A stretch of 31,499 nt of DNA from a virus, in IMG/VR virus record IMGVR_UViG_3300042471_000049, positions 1 to 31,499 of that record. One strand, written 5' to 3'. Of this stretch, positions 6,836 to 15,261 are shown piece after piece. Each line of letters opens with the position of its first letter. The stretch's first letter is position 1. Position numbers and translations under genes: made by a program. The notes below the pieces were generated by a model, which was not told the origin of the DNA, did not search any database, and saw nothing but the letters and a program-made list of their open reading frames with translations.

Positions 6836-7579
6836 ATGAGTAAGATTGAAAACAAAAGCTACAATGATATGATTTTGGATATAGAGCCAGAATCAAGAAC
6901 AGTTAAAGCGTGTTGGTCAAGAATTGGAAACGTTGATTTAGACAATGATATTATTGTTGCTGAAGCGTTTACCAAGACTATCAAAGAACGTGGACCAAAA
7001 GGCAAAAATATGATTTGGTCTTTAGTAGACCACAAAGCTGATATGGCACACACTTTGGGTAAGCCTAAAGAGTTATACATTGAAGGCGATATGCTTGTTG
7101 CGGTTACTGACTTAATAGAAACTGAATGTGGCGAAGATGCTATCAAGTTATATGAAGCTGGTTTAATCAATCAACATTCAATAGGTTTTAGTACGTTAAA
7201 GTCAGATGTAAACCAAAAGACTGGTGTGCGTACAATTACCGAATTAAAACTATATGAAGGTTCAGCGGTTCTTTGGGGTGCTAATCCAGAAACACCAACA
7301 TTGGGTTTCAAGGGTGAGTTCAAAGAAACTAAAGAAAACTTATCAATGAGATTAGAAAACTTAATCAAGGCATTTAGAGGTGGTACATTCACAGATGACA
7401 CCTTTGCTTTGATGGAGATTCAAATAAAACAAATACAAGCCGAATTATTAAGTTTGGAGATTACTGAAACAATCACTCAATCCGAGCCATCAATTGAGCC
7501 GACACCAGTGGTAGAAGAAAAGAATAACGAGGAAGTATTGAAGGCAATTAAACAATTTAACAATCTATTTAAAAAGTAA
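6836..7579 (+). CDS. prohead protease (HK97 family)
   Basis: The first 150 residues form a U35-type serine protease domain with the expected histidine in WSLVDHKAD (H66) and serine in NQHSIGFS (S115). It matures the capsid by cleaving scaffold and the capsid delta domain. Residues 155-247 are helical and charged, ending in a Pro/Glu-rich linker, so this tail may contribute scaffold function. It lies two bases upstream of the capsid gene and has its own promoter ending just before the start codon. Confidence 0.85.
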   Translation: MSKIENKSYNDMILDIEPESRTVKACWSRIGNVDLDNDIIVAEAFTKTIKERGPKGKNMIWSLVDHKADMAHTLGKPKELYIEGDMLVAVTDLIETECGEDAIKLYEAGLINQHSIGFSTLKSDVNQKTGVRTITELKLYEGSAVLWGANPETPTLGFKGEFKETKENLSMRLENLIKAFRGGTFTDDTFALMEIQIKQIQAELLSLEITETITQSEPSIEPTPVVEEKNNEEVLKAIKQFNNLFKK

Positions 7580-7581
7580 AA

Positions 7582-8673
7582 ATGGAAAATTTAATCAATG
7601 AAATGGCTGAGAACCTTAAAGGTTTTCAAGCTAATGCAGAAGCACAAATTAAAGAAGTGTCTGCACAAGTAACTGTTGTAAAAGACGAGTTACAAAAACA
7701 AATCGATGGTCAATTAGCTGCTCAAAAGAAAGCTGAGAAGAAAGAAGTAAAATTCATCGACCAAGTTATCTTAGAGAAATTAGATGGCAATTTCGATGCA
7801 ATGGAGAAGTCTTTAAAGAACAATGGTAAGTATCGTTTAGATTTAAGCGATGTTAAGACAATGACTTTAAGTGGTAACTTAACTGGTGATGCACAAGCAT
7901 CTTATGCTCCTAATCCAGCTATCCAACCTTCTCAAAGTTTAAACTTTAGAGATTTAATCCCAACTGTAAGAAGCGAAAGCGGTCTTTATGTTTACTATCG
8001 TGAGAATAGCGGTTTGACTAACAATATTGCTGCTCAAACTGAAGGTTCTAACAAAGGTGAGAACAACTACTCTTTGACTGAAGTTAAAGTTGTTAACGAT
8101 TACCTTGCTGGTTTCTCTACTTTCTCTAAGCAAATGTTAAAGTCTTTACCATTTATGACACAGACTTTACCAAGAATGTTACAAAGAGATTTCTTCAAGG
8201 CTGAGAACGCTGCATTTTTCTCTACTGTATCTGGTGCTGCAACAGGTTCAACTACAACTGCTGAAACTAACGATTTGTTACAATTAGTAGATTATATCGC
8301 AAACCAAAAACAAGCAAACTTTGTAGCTTCATTTGCATTAGTATCTGAAACTCAAATGGCTCGTTTATTGAAAGCAACTATCGCTGCTGGTTACTATGCT
8401 GGTGCTGGTAGTGTTATTGTTAACCCTAATGGTGGTATCACAATCTGGGGTGTTCCAGTTGTTGCTGCATCTTGGGTAACTGATGACAAAGTATTAATCT
8501 TTGATAACAGTTACTTAGAAAGAGTTGAAGTTGAAGGTTTAGCTATTGAGTTCTCTTATGAGAATGGCGAAAACTTCCAAAAGAACTTGGTAACTGCTCG
8601 TATTGAGTGTTACGAAGACATCAACTTAATGTTGACTACTTCTGCAATCTTTGCTGATTTAGGTAACGTATAG
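7582..8673 (+). CDS. major capsid protein (HK97 fold)
   Basis: The 363-residue protein starts with about 75 residues of charged coiled coil (a delta/scaffolding domain) followed by an HK97-fold body with SLNFRDLIPTVRSESGLYVYY, the E-loop region, and FKAENAAFF. The scaffold is probably removed by the upstream protease. Codon use shifts visibly from neighbours (many GCT, GGT, AAC, TTC codons), as expected for the most abundant virion protein. It is followed at once by a strong terminator. A cleavage site between residues 90 and 110 is inferred, not visible. Confidence 0.9.
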   Translation: MENLINEMAENLKGFQANAEAQIKEVSAQVTVVKDELQKQIDGQLAAQKKAEKKEVKFIDQVILEKLDGNFDAMEKSLKNNGKYRLDLSDVKTMTLSGNLTGDAQASYAPNPAIQPSQSLNFRDLIPTVRSESGLYVYYRENSGLTNNIAAQTEGSNKGENNYSLTEVKVVNDYLAGFSTFSKQMLKSLPFMTQTLPRMLQRDFFKAENAAFFSTVSGAATGSTTTAETNDLLQLVDYIANQKQANFVASFALVSETQMARLLKATIAAGYYAGAGSVIVNPNGGITIWGVPVVAASWVTDDKVLIFDNSYLERVEVEGLAIEFSYENGENFQKNLVTARIECYEDINLMLTTSAIFADLGNV

Positions 8674-8697
8674 TTCTAATGGTTTAGTAAATAATGA

Positions 8698-8724
8698 CCC
8701 CTGCCAATTCGGTGGGGGTTTTTT
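8698..8724 (+). terminator. strong Rho-independent terminator after the capsid gene
   Basis: CCCCTGCC (8698-8705) pairs over 8 bp with GGTGGGGG (8711-8718), using two G-T wobbles, around a five-base AATTC loop, followed by TTTTTT (8719-8724). It separates head genes from connector and tail genes. Confidence 0.85.
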
Positions 8725-8733
8725 ATTGGAATA

Positions 8734-8754
8734 AATTAAGTAATTTTGTAAAAA
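8734..8754 (+). promoter_or_regulatory. late-type promoter box TAATTTTG
   Basis: The -7 box TAATTTTG (8741-8748) lies inside a 21-base segment that is repeated at 18108-18128 with one difference. The ATG at 8761 is 12 bases downstream of the box, and transcription restarts here after the capsid terminator. No good -33 TTTG is present. Confidence 0.55.
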
Positions 8755-8760
8755 AAGGAT

Positions 8761-9303
8761 ATGTCTTATTCTAATTATATAAATGACTTTAGTGCAATGC
8801 CTTTGGGTTCTACTTGTGAGCCTGTAACCTTAGCAGAAGCTAAAAGTTATGCAAGAATAACAACTAACGCAGAAGATGCACTAATTGAAATTATGATTAG
8901 TTCTGCAAGAGAAGCGGTTGAAGTAGCTACAGGATTGAGTTTAATCCAAAAGGAAATAGTTGTATTTTTTAACAATGTAAGCGGCAATTTCCCAATACCA
9001 TTTGGTCCAGTAAATATCAACACATTTCAATTGTATGATATGGGTCAAGATGGGTTAGAAATAGAAAGCCCAGATTATGATTTAATTGGTGGAATACATC
9101 CTACATTGGGTTTCCCAAGATATGCTAATCTAAAGGCTACATATTTCGCTGGTTCTACAACAATTCCTAAAGACCTTAAATTAGCCATATTAGACCAAAT
9201 ATCTTATGACTATGAAAATAGAGGTTTAGATAGTGATTCTGGTATTTGTGAGAAGACTTGGAAAGCGTGTCAAAGATGGACAAGAATAAGCCCAATTTTA
9301 TAA
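8761..9303 (+). CDS. head-tail connector (gp6/gp15-like adaptor)
   Basis: The N-terminal segment EPVTLAEAKSYARITTNAED, followed by ALIEIMISSAREAVEVATG, is the signature of HK97 gp6/SPP1 gp15-type adaptors. These form a ring beneath the portal that extends the DNA channel. The 180-residue length is normal. The middle holds beta strands and the C-terminus a short helix (KDLKLAILDQISYDYENRG). It starts the tail operon after the terminator. Confidence 0.8.
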   Translation: MSYSNYINDFSAMPLGSTCEPVTLAEAKSYARITTNAEDALIEIMISSAREAVEVATGLSLIQKEIVVFFNNVSGNFPIPFGPVNINTFQLYDMGQDGLEIESPDYDLIGGIHPTLGFPRYANLKATYFAGSTTIPKDLKLAILDQISYDYENRGLDSDSGICEKTWKACQRWTRISPIL

Positions 9304-9304
9304 T

Positions 9305-9646
9305 ATGAAGTTAGGAAAAGCGAAAGCAAACTACGTTGATGCCAACACGATGACTCGTGAGGTTAAAATCTATGCTGCCACAAGAACAAGTGATGGTCAA
9401 GGTGGGTACACTACCACATTTGCCCTACAAAGCACAGTTTGGGGTGATTTAAGACCAGATAATCAAAATCGTGCAATAGATGACTTAGAATTGCAATTCG
9501 ACCAAAGAAGCGTACTTTTTGTTCGTTTTGGGGTTACAATAAATAGCACCTACGAAGTTGAGGTAGAAGGTTCAAGATACACAATACATTCTGTTAAGAA
9601 CGTTGAGAACCAAAATAGGTTCTTGGAGTTAATAATTTACAAATAA
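9305..9646 (+). CDS. head closure protein (SPP1 gp16-like head-tail joining)
   Basis: A 113-residue beta-rich protein with TREVKIYAATRTSDGQGGY near the N-terminus and VEVEGSRYTIHSVKNVEN, then a hydrophobic strand at the end. This matches phage head-tail joining/closure proteins that seal the connector and bind the tail. Start is two bases after the upstream stop, and its TAA overlaps the next ATG at 9646. Confidence 0.75.
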   Translation: MKLGKAKANYVDANTMTREVKIYAATRTSDGQGGYTTTFALQSTVWGDLRPDNQNRAIDDLELQFDQRSVLFVRFGVTINSTYEVEVEGSRYTIHSVKNVENQNRFLELIIYK

Positions 9647-10224
9647 TGGCATTTGGAATTGACTTATCTGGCATCCCAAGACTTGAAAAAAAGTTAAATG
9701 ATATTACCAATAGCATAGCAACCGATTTGGCTGAAGAAATATCTGCATCTGCTTTAAAGATTGAAAAACAAGCTAAAAGAAATGCACCTACAAATATGGG
9801 TACTTTAAAGCAAAGCATACACGCTACATCTAAAGATAAGTTAACACATTATGTAGAAGTTGGAGTATCTTATGGTGCATATCTTGAATTTGGCACAGGT
9901 GGTAAGGTTTCGATACCTGCTGGTTATGAAAGTTATGCTGCAACATTTAAAGGTAATAAAGGTGGTAGTTTAAATGATATGATTGAAGCCTTAACTTTGT
10001 GGGTAAAAAGAAAAGGATTAGCTGGTACTTATAGCGTAAAAAGTGGTAGAAGATTAGGTGGGAAAGCAGTAAAAGCATCACAAGATGAAAAGTTGGCAAG
10101 GTTCTTAGCTATTAAAATATTGAAGAATGGAATTAGACCACAACCATTTTTAATACCAGCTTATGAAGCAGAAAAGCCTAAATTAATAGAAAGATTAAAA
10201 AAGATATTAAATGCTAAATCCTAA
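9646..10224 (+). CDS. neck/tail completion protein (HK97 gp10-like)
   Basis: The protein shows the gp10-like pattern: LKIEKQAKRNAPTNMGTLKQ (residues about 52-70), then VEVGVSYGAYLEFGTG and a C-terminal KNGIRPQPFLIPAYEAEKPK. Family members lie at the head-tail interface. At 192 residues it is longer than the usual 120-150 because of an insertion after the FGTG motif (residues about 90-145) that contains a short helix and a basic loop. It overlaps the next gene by 14 bases. Confidence 0.8.
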   Translation: MAFGIDLSGIPRLEKKLNDITNSIATDLAEEISASALKIEKQAKRNAPTNMGTLKQSIHATSKDKLTHYVEVGVSYGAYLEFGTGGKVSIPAGYESYAATFKGNKGGSLNDMIEALTLWVKRKGLAGTYSVKSGRRLGGKAVKASQDEKLARFLAIKILKNGIRPQPFLIPAYEAEKPKLIERLKKILNAKS

Positions 10225-10618
10225 TATAGAAATAAAGAAATGGTTTTTTACCAACTTGGCAAGTGCAAGTGGGTTGGTTGTTTACGATGGTTTTGCTCCA
10301 GAAGGTGCAGGTGATGAGTATATTGTAATGACTGGAAGGACATCAAGCCAAGAACAAGGTAAAGCTGGTTATACAAATAGTATTTCAATCGTAGTTGATA
10401 TTATTACAAAAAATGCTAACTTTGGTTATAAACGTGCTGAAACTATAAGCGATTTAGTGTTGGAAGATATAAACTCGGATACAACAATAACCCTATCAAA
10501 TGGGTTTAGTGCATCAAGTTTAAGTGTAGAAAGTATAAGGAATTTAGATGGCTTAAACCCTTTAGATAACGTTTTTAGAGTATTGATAACTTATAACATT
10601 ATAATAACACAAATTTAA
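10211..10618 (+). CDS. tail terminator/completion protein (DUF3168/gp17-like)
   Basis: The 135-residue alpha/beta protein has the layout of tail terminators: an N-terminal helix, then VYDGFAPEGAGDEYIVMTGR, a strand pair NSISIVVDIITK, a helix (YKRAETISDLVLEDINS) and C-terminal strands. Such proteins cap the tail tube and end its polymerisation. Position between the gp10-like protein and the tail tube gene supports this. Sequence similarity is loose, so the call leans on order and layout. Confidence 0.65.
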   Translation: MLNPNIEIKKWFFTNLASASGLVVYDGFAPEGAGDEYIVMTGRTSSQEQGKAGYTNSISIVVDIITKNANFGYKRAETISDLVLEDINSDTTITLSNGFSASSLSVESIRNLDGLNPLDNVFRVLITYNIIITQI

Positions 10619-10629
10619 AATTAAATAAA

Positions 10630-11079
10630 ATGGCAGAAACAAAAGTAAGCGCAAGAGATTATATTCTTTTAGCTGACATAAACAATGATGGAACATTCAA
10701 GCCTGTTGCTTGTTTGACTACCAACTCATTAACATCGACTAATGACACAATAGATGCAACATCTAAGTGTGGTAACGAGTACACTCCAGCTCCTTCTTTT
10801 TCTCAATCTTTTGATTGTGAAGGTTTTGCGATTGATGAAACAGGTACTCCAGCTAAAGATAGCTACCAACAATTATATGCTGCTCACGCTGCTAAAACTT
10901 TATTCGCAATTAAAATGGGTAAAGCAGTTCCATCTTCAGGTGATATCACTTATGGTGGTGCTGGTCAATTAGTGTTTATTAGCGATTTCGGTGTAACTGC
11001 TGACGATAAAGATGATGTTAAATTTACTGCAACTTTCGTAGTAAGTGTTCCTCCTATCACACAAACTGAAACTGTATAA
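10630..11079 (+). CDS. major tail tube protein
   Basis: The 149-residue protein is beta-rich, with TSTNDTIDATSKCGNE (residues about 35-51) and SFDCEGFAIDETG, the pattern of TP901-1-type tail tube subunits. Codon use again favours GCT, GGT and AAC, like the capsid gene, suggesting high expression. It sits exactly where the tube gene is expected, between the terminator and the chaperones. A second protein of apparently the same fold occurs at 15262; this one is the better candidate for the bulk tube by position and codon use. Confidence 0.8.
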   Translation: MAETKVSARDYILLADINNDGTFKPVACLTTNSLTSTNDTIDATSKCGNEYTPAPSFSQSFDCEGFAIDETGTPAKDSYQQLYAAHAAKTLFAIKMGKAVPSSGDITYGGAGQLVFISDFGVTADDKDDVKFTATFVVSVPPITQTETV

Positions 11080-11092
11080 TAAATAAAAAACT

Positions 11093-11446
11093 ATGTACGA
11101 ATTAAAGACTGACAACAACACAATCCACTTAAAGTGGGGAACTTGGGCTATGAAAAGGTTTTGCGAATTAGAGAATAAAAATCTAATGCAACTAATTGAG
11201 GTTTTATCTGGAGGCATTTATGACTTAGATACAATCGTTCATATTGTTCAAGCCGCAGCAGAAAGTGGATACAAGAGCCTTAAAAAGCCTATTGACTTTG
11301 ATGAATTTGATGTGTGCGAATGGATAGACCAAGTTGGTGGGTTATCGGCAAAAGATGGACAATTAGTTGAGTTTATGAAATATATGCAAGACTCAATGAC
11401 TCCAGATTTAAAGCCAGAAAAGGAAACAGACGAAAAAAAAAATTAG
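11093..11446 (+). CDS. tail assembly chaperone, short (G-like) product
   Basis: The 117-residue protein (IHLKWGTWAMKRFCELENK near the start, a helical middle, and an acidic/Lys-rich end) fits the first tail assembly chaperone, which binds the tape measure during tail building. Its last codons run into ten consecutive A residues (11433-11442) before the TAG at 11444-11446. Position between tube and tape measure genes is diagnostic. Confidence 0.75.
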   Translation: MYELKTDNNTIHLKWGTWAMKRFCELENKNLMQLIEVLSGGIYDLDTIVHIVQAAAESGYKSLKKPIDFDEFDVCEWIDQVGGLSAKDGQLVEFMKYMQDSMTPDLKPEKETDEKKN

Positions 11447-11751
11447 GGTTTTATAGTTGGGACTCAATAATTATTCTCGCTATTGAAGTTGGCTTAACGA
11501 TTAACGAGTTTTGGCAATTGACGTGGCGAGAATTTTTGTTGTATAAAACGGCTTATCAAAACAAAGAAGTAAGGGAATGGGAAAGAACAAGGATGGTTGC
11601 TTATTTGATTTATAAAGTAAATACAAGTGAGAAAAGTCCAAAGAGTTTAAAATCATTTTTCCCTTTGCCAAGTGATGAAGTTGAAGATGATAAGCCAAAG
11701 TTGACACAAGAACAATTGGCAAGGACTTTAAAGTTGTATGGAGTAAAATAA
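11093..11751 (+). CDS. tail assembly chaperone, -1 frameshift fusion (GT-like)
   Basis: A -1 slip on the heptamer A AAA AAA (11434-11440) joins the first chaperone to a second open frame ending at 11751. The fusion would be 219 residues: 116 from frame 0, then KLGFYSWDSIIILAIEVGLT and TINEFWQLTWREFLLYKTAY. The second part (FW.LTWREF) is the usual T-domain motif. The -1 frame has no stop between 11440 and 11749, no convincing ATG start, and its conserved segment begins upstream of any start except a TTG at 11518. This is the same logic as lambda G/GT. Confidence 0.8.
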
Positions 11752-11755
11752 TAAA

Positions 11756-13288
11756 ATGGCACAAGAAACGTTAAAACTAACAATAACCGCTGACACGGCA
11801 GAAGCGTTAGCAAATTTGAATAACTTTATAAAGACATCTAAAGGCTTAAAAACCGAGATGCAAAACTTTGGTAATGTTAGCGGACAAGCCACAAATGCTT
11901 TAACAAACTTATCAAGGGTTGCACAAGATGCTCCTTATGGATTTATAGGTATTGCGAATAACTTAAACCCATTATTAGAATCGTTTCAAAGACTAAGTAA
12001 AGAGGCTGGTGGTTCAGGTGCTGCTTTAAAAGCAATGGCTGGTGGTTTAATGGGTCCAGCAGGTATTGGTTTAGCTTTAGGTGCGGTTTCATCTTTAATT
12101 GTTGCATTTGGACCAAAATTAGCTGATTTTATAAGTGGCACAAATGAAGCATCTAAGGCTGAAGATAAGTTTGCACAAAGTTTAAGAGATGCAAGAGCCG
12201 AAGCAAGTGAAACAGGAATAAGATTACAAGCATATTTATCTATAAGTGAAAATGCAAATGTTAGTGAGCAAAAAAGAGCAGAGGCATTTAAAGCAGTTGT
12301 AACTGAATTAAGCAAGGTAAATAAAGCATATGCATCAACAATTACAACTGTTGACCAAGCAAGAGTAGCAGTTGATTTATATACTCAATCTTTAGTAAAT
12401 CAAGCAATTACTACAAGATACATTGATGAAATTGCTAATAAAACAATTGCTTTAGCTGAAGCAAATAAAAGAATAATACAAACAGGAAGGGAATATTATG
12501 CAACTTTAGAGTCAACTAAATTAGCTATTAATGGTTATGCAGACGCATCTGTTTATCAAGCAAGTGCAATTGCTAAAGCAAAGGATGCTAACATAGAGGC
12601 AAGAAATGAAGCATTGGCATTAAGAAGTGGAATTATAGGTTTAAGAACTTCAGTAAATGATTTATATGTTGCTGCTACTAAAGACCCTTTTTTCACATTT
12701 ACTAAAGGCGCAAATGAGACAACAAAAGCAACTGATAAGGCAACAAAAAGTATTGAGAAATTAGGTAAACAAGCAAGGGTTTTAAAGGTTAGTACAACTC
12801 AAATTATACAAACCGAAAATGAAATAAAAACACCTGCAACACCAAATAGGCTAAGTAAGGATTTACCAATGTTTGCGCAACAATATAATGCTGAACAAAT
12901 ATTTAAAAATGAAGCGGCATTAAAAGCATACAATACTCAATTACAATTAGCAAACGGAATTACTGATACAATTACACCAGCATTTGAAGCAATGTTTCAA
13001 GCTATGGCAAATGGTGAAAATATAGGTAAAGCATTGGAACAATCATTTAAACAAATTATTGCTCAATTGACTGCAATGATTATTAAGGCTTTAATATTTA
13101 AAGCTGTTATGACTGCTTTAGGATTGCCAACTGTAGGTGGAGGTGGAGGTTTAACAAGTTTGGCAAGTGATTTTGGCTCTACTCAAAATGGAGGTCAATT
13201 TGTATTACGAGGACAAGATTTATTATTGGCTACAAATAGAGCGCAAAAGGCATCTAATCTTAAAGGACAAAACATTAGTTTAGCATAA
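11756..13288 (+). CDS. tape measure protein
   Basis: The 510-residue protein begins with an alpha-helical region, then carries a glycine/alanine-rich hydrophobic segment (AMAGGLMGPAGIGLALGAVS, about residues 94-113), typical of tape measures that contact the membrane during ejection. Long helices follow, and a C-terminal hydrophobic segment (QLTAMIIKALIFKAVMTALG). Using the rule of thumb of about 0.15 nm per residue, the tail would be near 75 nm, which is short. It starts four bases after the chaperone frame and overlaps the next gene by one base (TAATG). Confidence 0.8.
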   Translation: MAQETLKLTITADTAEALANLNNFIKTSKGLKTEMQNFGNVSGQATNALTNLSRVAQDAPYGFIGIANNLNPLLESFQRLSKEAGGSGAALKAMAGGLMGPAGIGLALGAVSSLIVAFGPKLADFISGTNEASKAEDKFAQSLRDARAEASETGIRLQAYLSISENANVSEQKRAEAFKAVVTELSKVNKAYASTITTVDQARVAVDLYTQSLVNQAITTRYIDEIANKTIALAEANKRIIQTGREYYATLESTKLAINGYADASVYQASAIAKAKDANIEARNEALALRSGIIGLRTSVNDLYVAATKDPFFTFTKGANETTKATDKATKSIEKLGKQARVLKVSTTQIIQTENEIKTPATPNRLSKDLPMFAQQYNAEQIFKNEAALKAYNTQLQLANGITDTITPAFEAMFQAMANGENIGKALEQSFKQIIAQLTAMIIKALIFKAVMTALGLPTVGGGGGLTSLASDFGSTQNGGQFVLRGQDLLLATNRAQKASNLKGQNISLA

Positions 13289-15252
13289 TGGCATACGGAT
13301 TAAGATATACAATAACACAAGAGTTAAGAGATGGAACATCATTAATAGTTAAGATATATGAAAAAAGCTATGTTGGTGCAACTGTTACTCCATATATAGG
13401 AACAAATGTTTCTTTAGTACCAAATGCTACAAATGAAGACCCAATTGCTTCTATAATATCTTCGCAGTTAAATGTGTCTTTTATTATTTCCGACCAAGAT
13501 GATTACGATAATTTCCCTGACTTATTAAACTTTGATGAAACAAAATATTACGTTGAATTAGTTATTGATAATGTAATCAAATGGAGGGGTTTTTTACTTA
13601 ACGATTATATACAAGTTCCATTTACAACAGGTAACCAAGAAGTAAGTATGGCTTGTATTGATGGACTTTCGTTTTTAAGGTACATATATTATGATGGTGA
13701 TGTAAATACAAATTCATTAATTAAATTAATTGATATTATTGGTATTTCTTTAAATCAATTGCCATTTGAAGATATGATATACATTTATGCTTGTTGTTCT
13801 TACTATGCAGATGGAATGTTTGATAGAGGTGATGCTGGTGGAGATGAACCATTTAGTCAAACTTATCAATATAAAAGAGATTTTTATAAATTAGATTATT
13901 ACACTATTTTAGAAAATATAATTAAGACTTTTGGTTGTAGATTATTCCAAGCAAATGGGAATTGGTATATTTTACCAATGAATCAACAGGCTGAAACAAT
14001 TTATTATACAAGATATGTTGTTGAAGATGCGCCAACTGTAAGTGGTAATGGTACATTAACAAATACAATAAACATTCAACCTTATCAAGATGGTAATGTT
14101 CATTTTGTAAATAATAATCAAACTAAAATAGTTAGAAAAGGATTCCCAACTATTGAATCAACTTTGCCGTATAATTACGCTGCAAATTATATATATAATG
14201 GAACTTTTAAATTTACTACTGGTTCTGGTTCTTCATTAAGAGCAAATGGTTGGAGTGAGTTTGAGGTTTCGCCATCAAGAGCAACTTTGGTTGTATTACC
14301 AGAAGACCAATCAAATAGATATGAAATATTTTATTTAGGTGGTGGAAATGCTTATATACAAAACTATTTTGCATTGCCTACTGCGTATGAATATTTGCCA
14401 AAAATGTATGGCACAAGTGCTTCTTTATCTTTTGAATATCAATCTCAAAATGCTGGTGCTAAAATAAGAGTTTATATAACTGCTTTTATTGGTGGAACAA
14501 CATACTATTTAAAAAGTGATGATACTTGGAGTACAACATCAAATTTTAGAGATATTACATATACAACATACAACTCATATATTTCAAGTAATATAGAAAT
14601 ACCTATGGGTCTTTCACAAGCATTAGGTATAACTATTGAAGGATTAATAGGTGTTAAATTTGAAGCAGCTAATGGTGCAGTTGGTGGTTACATTAAAAAT
14701 GTAAAATTAACACAAGGCGATGCTTCTATTAAAGAAGTTGTAATAACAAGAAATATTGGTGCTACATCTCAAATAGCAACAGATATAGATATTCCTTATA
14801 GTGCTATATATCCATATGAAGGAGCATCACCAATACAAAATAATGTGGGTTTATTATTTGATGAAGATGGTGTTATATTAAGAGATTGGTACAGATATGG
14901 ATATCCACCAGAAGATTTTGGTATGTTGGCTGAATTAGTTATGCGACAATATTCAAACTTATTAAGTAAGAATATAGCTACTTTAGAAGGCGATTTAGGT
15001 GCAATATCAGGCACAAATGGGTTTATTTATCTTGATAAAACATATACAATACAAGATTCAAGCACAAATGCTTTGTCTTATAATAACAAAAAGTTTTTAA
15101 TAAATAGGCTTACATCAACTCCATATTTGGATGAAACAAGTCAAATACAACTTTTAGAGATTACTATGGTTGATAATGCTTCTACTGCTACTGTTGATTA
15201 TATTGGGGATGTTACCTTAGAAACTCCAAAAAGATATTTTAATAATGCGTAA
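13288..15252 (+). CDS. tail hub/tip protein (distal tail or tail-associated)
   Basis: A 654-residue, beta-rich, tyrosine-rich protein directly after the tape measure. The first 130 residues (QLNVSFIISDQDDYDNFPDL, then IKWRGFLLNDYIQVPF) resemble the start of baseplate hub proteins of Bacteroidetes siphophages. The central part (residues about 300-490) looks like a carbohydrate-binding-type jelly roll (NYIYNGTFKFTTGSGSSLRA, then a strand-rich region), so it may bind glycans. No peptidase or lysozyme motif is visible. The exact role in the tip is inferred from position. Confidence 0.6.
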   Translation: MAYGLRYTITQELRDGTSLIVKIYEKSYVGATVTPYIGTNVSLVPNATNEDPIASIISSQLNVSFIISDQDDYDNFPDLLNFDETKYYVELVIDNVIKWRGFLLNDYIQVPFTTGNQEVSMACIDGLSFLRYIYYDGDVNTNSLIKLIDIIGISLNQLPFEDMIYIYACCSYYADGMFDRGDAGGDEPFSQTYQYKRDFYKLDYYTILENIIKTFGCRLFQANGNWYILPMNQQAETIYYTRYVVEDAPTVSGNGTLTNTINIQPYQDGNVHFVNNNQTKIVRKGFPTIESTLPYNYAANYIYNGTFKFTTGSGSSLRANGWSEFEVSPSRATLVVLPEDQSNRYEIFYLGGGNAYIQNYFALPTAYEYLPKMYGTSASLSFEYQSQNAGAKIRVYITAFIGGTTYYLKSDDTWSTTSNFRDITYTTYNSYISSNIEIPMGLSQALGITIEGLIGVKFEAANGAVGGYIKNVKLTQGDASIKEVVITRNIGATSQIATDIDIPYSAIYPYEGASPIQNNVGLLFDEDGVILRDWYRYGYPPEDFGMLAELVMRQYSNLLSKNIATLEGDLGAISGTNGFIYLDKTYTIQDSSTNALSYNNKKFLINRLTSTPYLDETSQIQLLEITMVDNASTATVDYIGDVTLETPKRYFNNA

Positions 15253-15257
15253 ATTTG
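15250..15257 (+). promoter_or_regulatory. -7 box TAAATTTG, four bases before a start codon
   Basis: The box overlaps the stop codon of the preceding gene and ends exactly four bases before the ATG at 15262, as at 1903 and 6824. No -33 TTTG is visible, so it is weaker than the other two. A transcript from here would be leaderless. Confidence 0.4.
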
Positions 15258-15261
15258 TAAT

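Noticed and set aside
11518-11751. Second tail chaperone as an independent gene starting at TTG 11518
   Set aside because: The conserved sequence of that frame begins upstream of 11518, and a slippery A run sits at the right place for a -1 frameshift.
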